Assembly: GCA_003132205.1 (NCBI GenBank)
Contig: PKWY01000027.1
Coordinates: forward strand, 154,340-218,339
Length of the DNA: 64,000 nt
Origin: Acidimicrobiaceae bacterium
Lineage (GTDB): Bacteria > Actinomycetota > Acidimicrobiia > Acidimicrobiales > RAAP-2
Direction of reading: 5' to 3'
Each line of letters begins with the position of its first letter. Within the stretch, counting starts at the first letter, position 1. The notes beneath the pieces are model-generated. The model was not told where the DNA came from and did not search any database. It worked only from the letters and a program-made list of their open reading frames with translations. The position numbers were made by a program, and so were the translations under genes. This document shows positions 18,765 to 27,452 of the stretch, piece by piece.

Positions 18765-20501
18765 GTGCCAATGGGCAACCCTTCGCCAATTGACCTGACG
18801 AATCCGCTCGTCGTGGCACTCTTTCGCCACAGTGTCTACGTCGCGGCGGTGCTGTGGATCATCGCGATTGGTCTGGCCATACTGCTCGGCGCGGTCGTTC
18901 TTCGCAAAGTCAGCACCTTCAACCTTTCGGTAGCGGGGCTCAATGAGCCGCGTAATCGCAGTCTTCTTCGGATGGCCTTTGGCGCGATCTGGCTGGTCGA
19001 CGGAATCCTTCAGTTCCAGGTTTCGATGCCGCTCGGTCTCGCGAACAACGTCGTGGCGCCGATGGCGAGCGGGACCCCCCACTGGCTCCACCTCTTGATG
19101 AACGATGGTATCGGTGTCTGGAACAACCATCCGATCGCGCTCGCCGTTGGCACCGCGTGGATTCAGGTGGGCCTCGGGATCTTGCTGCTCGTATCGAATT
19201 CGACCATTGGACGCTTCGCTGGGGGTGTCTCGGCCGCGTGGGCGGCAATGATTTGGCTTCTCGGCAACGGGGCTGGCGGCATATTCCAGTCCTCAAGCTC
19301 GATTCTCTTTGGATGGCCCGGAGCCACGCTCTTGTATATCGTGGCGGGCGTGTGGCTGGCGATGTCGCCGGGGTCATTTCCCGAGAAGTTTTCCCGGTAC
19401 ACGTTACGGGGTCTGAGCGTGATGATCGGAGTCGCCGCTGCCCTGCAATTCCTTCCTTCACGGGGGTTCTGGCACGGGGGCAACAGCAATGCGTTGACCG
19501 CCATGACCCAGTCCATGACTGAGATCCCCCAGCCTCACCTGCTCGCATCGATTGCGCGTCACGGGGGAGACATTGCTGGTTCGATGGGTGGGGGATTCAA
19601 CATCGTCATCATCCTGTGGTTGCTCGCTAGTGCTGTGGGACTCTGGATGGCGAGCAGTCGTGGTTGGCGCTGGCCAGTGTGGACGTTCGTCGTTGGGTGC
19701 TTGGCTTTTTGGATCGTGGCGCAGGACGCAGCGATCTTCGGCGGGCTCGCGACTGACCTCAACTCACTGATACCCATGGCCGCCCTCACTTGGGCATCCG
19801 GACCACAGCATGTCGGGAGGGGACCACTCGCGAGGCGTCTTCCGAGGGAGATGCGCTCGAGCTCCGGGTCGGTCCTGGCTTCGTTCGCCTCCGCGATGGT
19901 GATCTTCTCGATCTTCTCCATGGGCCTAGCTTCGGTGTCGTCGGCGGAGAGCACGTTCTTCACGGCGCGCAACGGCTCGGCGATCGAGGCGGACACGGTC
20001 GCGCCTACGTTCACCCTGACCGACCAGTCCGGAGAGAGTTACACCCTTGGTGAACACCCGGGTCGCTTCACGCTTCTTACATTCCTCGATCCCACGTGCT
20101 GGACGGACTGCCCGCTGCTCGGCGAACAACTTGCCAGGGTTCGCCAGGAACTCGGACCAAGCGCCAAGGTGGACATTGTCGCGGTTGCCGCGGATCCCTA
20201 CCACGAGACTCAGGCCGACGACAACCGCTTCATTGCCGTTCATCACCTGGGCGACATCCGGAATTTCTACTTCGTGACTGGAAAGTTGGCGGAGACTAAG
20301 GCAGTCTGGAACTCGTACGGCATCACTGTCGAAATGAAGCCAACTGACAAGATGAGTATCCACTCCGACTACATGTTCATCATCGACTCCCACGGTCGAC
20401 TGAAGTGGATCATTCCTGACGACCCAGCCAACTCGTGGGCCATCGAGAACTCTTCGGAGTCAGAGTTGTTGACCCTCTTGCACAAGTCGGGATTGGTCTG
20501 A
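18765..20501 (+). CDS. Polytopic membrane protein fused to C-terminal SCO1/redoxin domain
   Basis: About 400 aa of hydrophobic segments, then PTFTLTDQSGESYTLG...LTFLDPTCWTDCPLLGEQ (CxxxC) and HSDYMFIIDSHGRLKW. Confidence 0.85.
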   Translation: MPMGNPSPIDLTNPLVVALFRHSVYVAAVLWIIAIGLAILLGAVVLRKVSTFNLSVAGLNEPRNRSLLRMAFGAIWLVDGILQFQVSMPLGLANNVVAPMASGTPHWLHLLMNDGIGVWNNHPIALAVGTAWIQVGLGILLLVSNSTIGRFAGGVSAAWAAMIWLLGNGAGGIFQSSSSILFGWPGATLLYIVAGVWLAMSPGSFPEKFSRYTLRGLSVMIGVAAALQFLPSRGFWHGGNSNALTAMTQSMTEIPQPHLLASIARHGGDIAGSMGGGFNIVIILWLLASAVGLWMASSRGWRWPVWTFVVGCLAFWIVAQDAAIFGGLATDLNSLIPMAALTWASGPQHVGRGPLARRLPREMRSSSGSVLASFASAMVIFSIFSMGLASVSSAESTFFTARNGSAIEADTVAPTFTLTDQSGESYTLGEHPGRFTLLTFLDPTCWTDCPLLGEQLARVRQELGPSAKVDIVAVAADPYHETQADDNRFIAVHHLGDIRNFYFVTGKLAETKAVWNSYGITVEMKPTDKMSIHSDYMFIIDSHGRLKWIIPDDPANSWAIENSSESELLTLLHKSGLV

Positions 20502-20503
20502 CC

Positions 20504-21364
20504 GTGGCCCCGCTAGGTGTCGTCGCTGTTCTCGGTGCGATGCTGGCGACGGTGGCCTACGTTCGCAGAGGGGCTCGTTCGAGGCGCGTGACGCTCCAGT
20601 ACGTGCTGGCCCTAACGTCATGGGCGCTGCTGTGGTTCGCCACGGCGTCGTCGTTCGCCAAGGACGGCATGACGAATCTGCCGGATCACATGATTGGCCA
20701 CGTCATCGTGATGTTCCTCGTACCAATGGGCCTCATCGGGTCGGCGTCGGGCCGGTCCGGCTGGTGGGTGCTTGGAACAACGCAACGTCGCCAGGTTCTT
20801 CGCTGGTGGTACGTAGGACGCCAATGGCGAACCCCTAAGTGGCTGGCGAGCCCGATCCTCGCGGCGGTGCTGCTCAACGCGGTGATGGTTGCGGCCCACG
20901 TCCCCAGGGTCTTCGATTCGGTGATGGAGCACACCTGGGCCATGGACTGGCTGATGGAGCCGGCGTTCCTGCTTTCCGGACTCTTTTTCTTCCATTACCT
21001 CATTCCGGCACCGCCTCGAGGGATCCGCATTCGCCTCAGGTTGCAGCTCTTCATGGTGCTCGTCACGATGCTCGAGATGCTCATCATGGCTATGGCGATG
21101 TCGATCTTTACTAAAGCCGCGTGGTATTCGGTGATGTTGCGCGGCTCGGGCGCCATGACGGGAATGAACATGTCGGGACCGGCGATCACGGTCGCCCAGG
21201 CATTCCACCAGCAGCAGTTGGCCGCGGCGATCTTGTGGGTGTGCGGCGATTTCTGGGCGGTACCGTGCCTCGTGCTGATTACGCGAAGGCTGGTGATGCG
21301 AGACGGGTCGCTCTTCGCCGCCCTCGATCGTCAGTCGGCGCGGATGTCGGGTTTGTCAGTCTGA
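20504..21364 (+). CDS. ctaG: Cytochrome c oxidase assembly factor, caa3_CtaG family membrane protein
   Basis: Polytopic; DHMIGHVIVMFLVPMGLIG, HYLIPAPP, QQLAAAILWVCGDFWAVP typical of CtaG; adjacent to SCO and cox genes. Confidence 0.8.
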   Translation: MAPLGVVAVLGAMLATVAYVRRGARSRRVTLQYVLALTSWALLWFATASSFAKDGMTNLPDHMIGHVIVMFLVPMGLIGSASGRSGWWVLGTTQRRQVLRWWYVGRQWRTPKWLASPILAAVLLNAVMVAAHVPRVFDSVMEHTWAMDWLMEPAFLLSGLFFFHYLIPAPPRGIRIRLRLQLFMVLVTMLEMLIMAMAMSIFTKAAWYSVMLRGSGAMTGMNMSGPAITVAQAFHQQQLAAAILWVCGDFWAVPCLVLITRRLVMRDGSLFAALDRQSARMSGLSV

Positions 21365-21657
21365 GCTGGCTCATGGACCGACTTGAGGTAGTCGTTCCAG
21401 GCCTTCAACTCCGGGTCATCTTCCTCAGTACTCTTAGCCACTGGCCGAACATCCAGTCCTTTTTCCTCCCGCAGCATCTTTCGCCACATGTACACCGCGT
21501 AGCCGCCAAGGAGCGGCCACTCCACGACGTAGGCCCACGACAACGTGTTGCCGCTCAGCGCGCGGCTGGTTTCGAAGATGAACGCGGGGATGCAGATCAG
21601 CTCTGCGAGGAACAAGCCAAGGTGGATTCTGAACGTATTCTTAGCAATTGGCGCCAC
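21331..21657 (-). CDS. Small hypothetical protein with about two TM segments
   Basis: 108-aa ORF divergent from the cupredoxin/cox operon; TAAAGT plus 7 nt plus GTG; hydrophobic IHLGLFLAELICIPAFIF and VVEWPLLGGYAVYMW. Confidence 0.6.
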   Translation of the reverse strand: MAPIAKNTFRIHLGLFLAELICIPAFIFETSRALSGNTLSWAYVVEWPLLGGYAVYMWRKMLREEKGLDVRPVAKSTEEDDPELKAWNDYLKSVHEPAQTDKPDIRAD

Positions 21658-21773
21658 CTCAGCGACTTTAACCGTATTTAGTTTCTTTATTCCGCTACTT
21701 TCGTCTACGTGAACTCACGCGAATTATTTCGTGAGAGTTTCGTAAGAGTTTCGAAAAGATCAAAGGAGAGCGA

Positions 21774-22448
21774 ATGAATCGGTCGAAGTCACTCGGCGTA
21801 GCCTTGGCTTCGGTGCTCCTTGGTGGCGGTGTGTTGGCCCTGGCAGGGTTTGCCCTGGCCAGCGCGACTCCTCACCAGGCGGCATTGAACTGTGTTCCAA
21901 GCCAGTCCGCACCAAATACCTGCAACCTGAATCTCAGCACGTTCCCTGACTCCATGGCTGGCGAGCAGGGGAAGGATGGTGGCGTTCATCCTGACTGGGT
22001 CTCCTACTCAAACGACAACTTGGTGGTACCCGCTAACACGACGGTAAACGTCACGATCGACCAGTACGACTCGGGTGGGTCACTGAACAACGCCTTTTTC
22101 GACCAGGTGATGGGCACCGTAGGTGGAACCGCCACTATTGACGGCAAGACGGTGTCGAGCGTCGACCCCACGAACGTCGGTCACACGTTCACGCTGCGTG
22201 GCATTCCCGGAAGCAGCAAGACCATGTTCGTGTCTGTTCCGCTCCCTGCGGACTCGAATACACAAGCAGTGAACATCGGCCAAGGCCAGTACACGAAGCC
22301 CGTCGTCGTTCAATTCTCGTTCAAGACCGGCGCCAAGGGCGTCTACGAATGGAACTGTGAGTTCCCATGCGGAAGCACCCGTGAAGGCCAGTTCGGTGAA
22401 GCAATGTCGGCGTACGGCTACATGTCCGGCACCCTGACGGTCAACTAA
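21774..22448 (+). CDS. Secreted cupredoxin-like protein, CuA-related
   Basis: Signal/TM N-terminus; NVGHTFTLRG ... GVYEWNCEFPCG...AMSAYGYMSGTLTV resembles CuA/cupredoxin C-terminus; AAAGGAG RBS; directly upstream of coxB. Confidence 0.7.
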   Translation: MNRSKSLGVALASVLLGGGVLALAGFALASATPHQAALNCVPSQSAPNTCNLNLSTFPDSMAGEQGKDGGVHPDWVSYSNDNLVVPANTTVNVTIDQYDSGGSLNNAFFDQVMGTVGGTATIDGKTVSSVDPTNVGHTFTLRGIPGSSKTMFVSVPLPADSNTQAVNIGQGQYTKPVVVQFSFKTGAKGVYEWNCEFPCGSTREGQFGEAMSAYGYMSGTLTVN

Positions 22449-22456
22449 GGAGAATC

Positions 22457-23191
22457 GTGTCTACCTCTACTAACAAGAAGTCCCTGAAGGGGATGCTCTG
22501 GACTTGGGCGGCGCTCACGGTTGTGGGCGTGATTATTGGCCTCTACGCGCCGGCGTGGATCATGCCCAAATCGATGAGCAACAACATGCACCTGACGATC
22601 CTCACGATGGTCGTCTTCACCGTCGCCGCGGCGCCAGTGGCGGCGGGCGTATACGCCTCGGCGCTCTTCGCACTGGCCCGCTGGACGCACAAGGGTGACG
22701 ATGTTCCCTCCGCGGGTCCGGCGGTTCGCGAGAACGCGATGGTCGTCACCACGTGGTTGGTCGTTTCCACGATCCTGACGGTGTTCCTCCTCATTTGGGG
22801 CTTGGGAGCTTTGGCGGTTGACAATGGCTCCACCGGGAAGAATCCACTGGTGGTGGACGTAACCGGTCAGCAGTGGGTCTGGTCATTCTCGTACCCGGGC
22901 ACGCACGTCTCGTCTCCTGACCTCTATCTCCCGCTCAACCGCGAGGTTGAGTTCCGAGTCACTGCACTCGACGTCACCCACGGCTTCTGGATCGCCAACA
23001 TGGGTGTCCAGGTCGACGCCAACGTCGGCACGATTACAACCATTCACACGACTCCGGACAAGTTGGGTGTCTTCGATATTCGATGCACCCAGTTCTGCGG
23101 TTTGAACCACGCATTCATGGTCACCGTGGGACACGTCGTAACTGCACAACAATTCACGAGTTGGCTCGCTTCACAGCCACAGCGAGCCTAG
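22457..23191 (+). CDS. ctaC: Cytochrome c oxidase subunit II
   Basis: CuA ligands DVTHGFW and RCTQFCGLNHAFM (C-x3-C-x3-H-x2-M); QQWVWSFSYPG. Confidence 0.95.
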   Translation: MSTSTNKKSLKGMLWTWAALTVVGVIIGLYAPAWIMPKSMSNNMHLTILTMVVFTVAAAPVAAGVYASALFALARWTHKGDDVPSAGPAVRENAMVVTTWLVVSTILTVFLLIWGLGALAVDNGSTGKNPLVVDVTGQQWVWSFSYPGTHVSSPDLYLPLNREVEFRVTALDVTHGFWIANMGVQVDANVGTITTIHTTPDKLGVFDIRCTQFCGLNHAFMVTVGHVVTAQQFTSWLASQPQRA

Positions 23192-23200
23192 GAGGTCAGC

Positions 23201-25066
23201 ATGACAACAACATTGGAACAGGCCAAGACCGCAGCGATACCTCAGGGTGGCGGGTTGCATCGTCGTTTGAACATGGCCACCGCGATGATCGGTGGAATCG
23301 TATTCGCGTGGCTCTTTTGGTACCTCGCGCACCACTTCCTTGACGCGACGAGCCGAACCTACAGCGACCAAGTGGCTGCCTCGTTGACCATCGGTTGGAT
23401 TGTTGGCTTCTGGCTGGGGATTGGTGCATTCGTTGCGCCGCTGCGATGGCTGATCGGTCGCGACAACACCCGCGCTGACGACCTCTACCTGGCCGGACAA
23501 GGCCAGGGAACGTCGCGCTACTGGAAGTTCACCACCGACCACAAAGTGGTCGGTGTCCAGTACATCATTATGACGATGGTGCTCTTGGGCGCTGGTGGGA
23601 TCTTGGCCATGGCTATCCGCACTGAACTGATCGTGCCGGGCAACCATTTTGTGAACCAGCAGGTGTACAACGGCTTCATCGCGGTGCACGGCATGTTGAT
23701 GATTCTGGCGCTCATCGTCATGGTTGCTGGACCGTGGGGCAACTTTGTGATGCCGATCATGTGCGGAGCGCGCGACATGGCGTTTCCACGTTTGAACGCA
23801 CTTAGCCTCTGGACCCTCGTAGGCGCAGCCGGTCTTCTTCTCACGACGTTGGCCGTCGGCAGCCTGACGATGGGATGGGTGGTGTTGGCGCCGATCGCGG
23901 ACCAGGCGGGAGTCGGAATGGACTTCTTCGCCATGGCGATCATCGTTTTCACGGTGTCGACCACGGTGGCGGGTGTCAACACGATCTGTACGATTCTCAC
24001 GATGCGCACGAAGGGAATGACCCTTGCGCGTCTGCCCATCTTCGTGTGGGGTGTGATGATCGCGGCTGCACTCGGGATCTACGCCTTCCCCTTCTTCTCA
24101 TTGGTTGAGGCGCAGACACTGATGGACCGTACTTTCAGCACGAGCTTCTTCGTTGCGAATGCCGGAGGCACCGGCTGGCTTCAGGCGAACCTCTTCTGGC
24201 TGATGGGACACCCTGAGGTGTACGTGATTCTGCTGCCCGCGGTGGGCGCACTCTTCGAGATCGCTGCAGTCATGTCGAGGAAGCCAGTCTTCAGTTACCG
24301 AACCGCTGTCGCCGGCATGACCGGTCTTGCTGGACTCAGCATCTTGGTGTGGGCCCACCATATGTTCACCACGGGCTGGGCACCGACACTCGGGGGCCCT
24401 TTCATGCTCACCACGGAACTCATCTCGATTCCGACGGGCCTGTTCTTCCTGGTACTCATTGGCACCCTCTGGCGCGGAAACATATGGATGAAGCTTCCGA
24501 CAATATGGATGTTTGGCTTCATCGCGAACTTCATCATCGCTGGCGTGACGGGTATCTACCTCTCGGACATCCCACTCGATGACCAGTTGCACGGCACGAT
24601 GTTCGTGACAGCCCACTTCCACTACGTGTTCGTTGGCTCGGTGCTCTTCGGCGCGGTCTCGGCTTTGGCCTTCTGGTACCCGAAGGTTACGGGTCGGTTC
24701 CTCAACGAATTCATGGGTCGTATCTCGTTCTGGCTGACCTTCATAGGGGTCCAGGTGACGTTCCTCGCAATGTTCGCCTCGGGACTCCGGGGCATGCCTC
24801 GTCGCTACTCCTCGTATGCCTTCATCTTCGAGCACACGAACTTCATGACCACCATCGGGGCATACACGATCATGGCTGGCATGCTCGTCTTGCTGGGTGC
24901 GGTGATCACCTCGTGGAACAAGGGTGAGCCCGCGGGACCAAACCCGTGGCACGCCAACTCGCTCGAGTGGATGGTTCCAACGCCGCCACCCCTGGAGAAC
25001 TTCGAAGTACTGCCGGTAATCACTGAAGACCCCTACAACTACGGAGAGGAACTGGTGCGTTCATGA
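23201..25066 (+). CDS. ctaD: Cytochrome c oxidase subunit I (type A1 heme-copper oxidase) with N-terminal extension
   Basis: TTDHKVVGVQYI, AVHGMLM, DMAFPR, MGHPEVYVILLP, WAHHMF, TAHFHYVFVG. Confidence 0.97.
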   Translation: MTTTLEQAKTAAIPQGGGLHRRLNMATAMIGGIVFAWLFWYLAHHFLDATSRTYSDQVAASLTIGWIVGFWLGIGAFVAPLRWLIGRDNTRADDLYLAGQGQGTSRYWKFTTDHKVVGVQYIIMTMVLLGAGGILAMAIRTELIVPGNHFVNQQVYNGFIAVHGMLMILALIVMVAGPWGNFVMPIMCGARDMAFPRLNALSLWTLVGAAGLLLTTLAVGSLTMGWVVLAPIADQAGVGMDFFAMAIIVFTVSTTVAGVNTICTILTMRTKGMTLARLPIFVWGVMIAAALGIYAFPFFSLVEAQTLMDRTFSTSFFVANAGGTGWLQANLFWLMGHPEVYVILLPAVGALFEIAAVMSRKPVFSYRTAVAGMTGLAGLSILVWAHHMFTTGWAPTLGGPFMLTTELISIPTGLFFLVLIGTLWRGNIWMKLPTIWMFGFIANFIIAGVTGIYLSDIPLDDQLHGTMFVTAHFHYVFVGSVLFGAVSALAFWYPKVTGRFLNEFMGRISFWLTFIGVQVTFLAMFASGLRGMPRRYSSYAFIFEHTNFMTTIGAYTIMAGMLVLLGAVITSWNKGEPAGPNPWHANSLEWMVPTPPPLENFEVLPVITEDPYNYGEELVRS

Positions 25067-25809
25067 GTATCGACACCCACTCAGAGCTCGATGCTCACGG
25101 AGCGCACGACGGAGGGCATCACGAGCCGCCCGAGGTAGTCGACGGACGTCAACGCATGGGCATTTGGCTCTTCATTGGCGGTGACATGATCGGACTCGCC
25201 GCGCTGCTGTTTACCTATCTGTACCTGCGCGGTGTGGATAGCGGTGGCCACTGGATGAGCATGTGGGGTTATACCGGCCACCCATATTCGTACTACTACA
25301 ACATCCTGGACGTGAAGGGTGGTTCGATACCTAATCCGAAGTTGATTCACGTTGGGACGTTGTCCGCCGGGCTGAACTGGTTGGTGACGATCTTGACGGT
25401 GGTCAGCGCGGGAATCGTCTGGGCGGCGGAACGTGGACTTCGCGCCACGAAGAATGCGAAGTCCTATTCGTCGATGGCGGCTGTTGCCACCGCGGTGACG
25501 CTCGTTGCGGTTGTCTTCACGGTCATCCAACTCCGCCACATCCCGCCGATCTTCTCCGCGCACGAAGACAGCCTGACGATGGCCTACACCGCGTACGACT
25601 CGACCATGATGGCCATTGTCGGATCGACCCTGATCCACTTGATCATCCTGGCCTTTCTGGGGCTGGGATTGACGATTCGTTCGGCACGGGGCGCAATCAA
25701 TGGAACCAAGTGGTACCAGGCTCGCCTGGTTCGCTTCTTCTGGGTTTGGGTGGCCGTCGCCAGCGTGATTATCTCCGCGGTAACGACTACAATTAACACA
25801 ATTCATTAA
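25063..25809 (+). CDS. ctaE: Cytochrome c oxidase subunit III
   Basis: RQRMGIWLFIGGDMIGLAALLFTYLYLR, LHLIILAFLGLGLTIR-like TM segments, cox context. Confidence 0.88.
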   Translation: MSIDTHSELDAHGAHDGGHHEPPEVVDGRQRMGIWLFIGGDMIGLAALLFTYLYLRGVDSGGHWMSMWGYTGHPYSYYYNILDVKGGSIPNPKLIHVGTLSAGLNWLVTILTVVSAGIVWAAERGLRATKNAKSYSSMAAVATAVTLVAVVFTVIQLRHIPPIFSAHEDSLTMAYTAYDSTMMAIVGSTLIHLIILAFLGLGLTIRSARGAINGTKWYQARLVRFFWVWVAVASVIISAVTTTINTIH

Positions 25810-25820
25810 CACCAACAGCT

Positions 25821-25853
25821 CTTCGGGGTACCTCGTGATGGGGTGCCCCGAAG
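25821..25853 (+). terminator. 12-bp hairpin downstream of ctaE, terminator-like but without a U-tract
   Basis: CTTCGGGG-TACC-TCGTGATGG-GGTG-CCCCGAAG: 8 WC pairs, then U.G, A-U, C-G, C-G. Confidence 0.5.
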
Positions 25854-25855
25854 GT

Positions 25856-25892
25856 CTGTCGTGAAGCGGGTCCCGTGAGGCCTGTACGACAG
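25856..25892 (+). promoter_or_regulatory. PyrR-binding RNA hairpin upstream of pyrR
   Basis: Lower stem CTGTCGT/ACGACAG; internal bulge; upper stem GGGTC/GGCCT with hexaloop CCGTGA matching CNGNGA; immediately precedes GAG-ACAT-ATG. Confidence 0.82.
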
Positions 25893-25899
25893 GAGACAT

Positions 25900-26469
25900 A
25901 TGAGCAGTAACGACGAACGCCAGACGCGACAGAGCGGTCTGGCGTTTTCTTCAACTAACCAGCTGTTGACGCACGACGACGTCGCGCGCGCCCTGAAGCG
26001 TATGGCGCACGAGATCGTCGAGCGCAATCACTCCGCTGAGAAGGTGTCCATCATCGGGCTCCAGACTGGTGGAGAGCCCTTCGCCAAGAAGTTGGCTGAA
26101 CTGCTCCGCGAGATTTCGGGCTTGAAGGTCCCTTTTGGACTGCTCGACGTCTCCTTCTACCGTGACGACCTCTCGCGCAATCCCGTGCCAAGGTCCGCCG
26201 CCACCACGATCGACCACGACCTGACCGATCGTGCCGTGGTGCTCGTCGACGACGTGCTGTTCACCGGGAGGACCATTCGGGCCGCTCTCAACGCCCTCTC
26301 GGACTGGGGCCGGCCCAGGTCAGTCCAACTCGCGGTGATGATTGACCGAGGTCACCGTGAACTTCCGATTCGTCCCGATTATGTGGGAAAGAACCTGCCG
26401 ACGTCGCTGGATGAGGCGATCACGGCGAATCTGGATGGCGTGTGGATCAGCAAGAGGGAGCCATCGTGA
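25900..26469 (+). CDS. pyrR: PyrR bifunctional regulator / uracil phosphoribosyltransferase
   Basis: [28 protein letters not shown] (PRPP motif), [22 protein letters not shown]-like. Confidence 0.95.
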   Translation: [189 protein letters not shown]

Positions 26470-27452
26470 TCGGGACGATCAGGGGACAGAATCTCTTGTC
26501 GCTTGACAACGTCTCGCGCGAGGCGATTGTGGAAGTTCTCGATACCGCGGAGTCCTTCGTCGAGGTCAACCGACGCTCCATCAAGAAAGTCCCCGCCCTC
26601 AAGGGGCGCGTTGTTGCTTCGCTCTTCTTCGAGGAGTCGACGAGGACGCGCCTGAGTTTCGAGACCGCCGCGAAGAGGCTCAGCGCCGATGTGCTCTCTC
26701 TCGCGGTGGCTTCGAGCAGCGTGAAGAAGGGCGAGTCGCTGCGCGACACGATCGCGACGATTGATGCTCTCGGCATCGATGCGGTGGTGATGCGTCATCA
26801 GTCGAGCGGAGCCGCACTTCAGGTCAGCAGATACGTTCCGCACGTGCACGTGATCAACGCGGGCGACGGGTTGCACCAGCACCCGACGCAGGGGCTCCTC
26901 GACGCCTTCACCATTCGTCAGGTGCTCGCCGAGAGAATGGGCATCTCGGGCGCGGAGTCGGGGAGCGAACTCTTCAATGGTCTTCGTATCCTGATCGTGG
27001 GTGATATCCGTCACAGCCGAGTCGCCCGAAGTGACATCGCGGCCTACGTGACGCTCGGCGCGCAGGTTCGAGTCGCGGCCCCCGGAACCTTGCTGCCCGC
27101 CGACATCGAGAACTGGCCGGTGACGGTCGTGGACAGTTTTGACGAAGCACTCGAATGGGCTGACGTCGTGGGCCTTCTGCGCTTGCAGCGTGAGCGCGGC
27201 AGCGGCTCGTTCGTGCCGTCCCTCGGGGAGTTCACGCAAACCTTCGGCCTAACTGTCGAAAGGGCGAAGAGACTGCGCCCCTCGACGATCATCATGCACC
27301 CGGGACCAATGAACCGCGGCGTCGAGATCGACTCGCGCGTCGCCGACTTGCCCGCAGCGGTCATCGAACGCCAGGTAGCCAACGGCGTTCCAATTCGCAT
27401 GGCGGTGCTGTACCTGACCGTCGCTGGATCCAAAGAGGAAGTGGTCTCGTGA
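26466..27452 (+). CDS. pyrB: Aspartate carbamoyltransferase catalytic subunit
   Basis: FFEESTRTRLSFETAAKRL, VMRHQSSGA, INAGDGLHQHPTQGLLDAF, MHPGPMNRG. Confidence 0.97.
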   Translation: MIGTIRGQNLLSLDNVSREAIVEVLDTAESFVEVNRRSIKKVPALKGRVVASLFFEESTRTRLSFETAAKRLSADVLSLAVASSSVKKGESLRDTIATIDALGIDAVVMRHQSSGAALQVSRYVPHVHVINAGDGLHQHPTQGLLDAFTIRQVLAERMGISGAESGSELFNGLRILIVGDIRHSRVARSDIAAYVTLGAQVRVAAPGTLLPADIENWPVTVVDSFDEALEWADVVGLLRLQRERGSGSFVPSLGEFTQTFGLTVERAKRLRPSTIIMHPGPMNRGVEIDSRVADLPAAVIERQVANGVPIRMAVLYLTVAGSKEEVVS

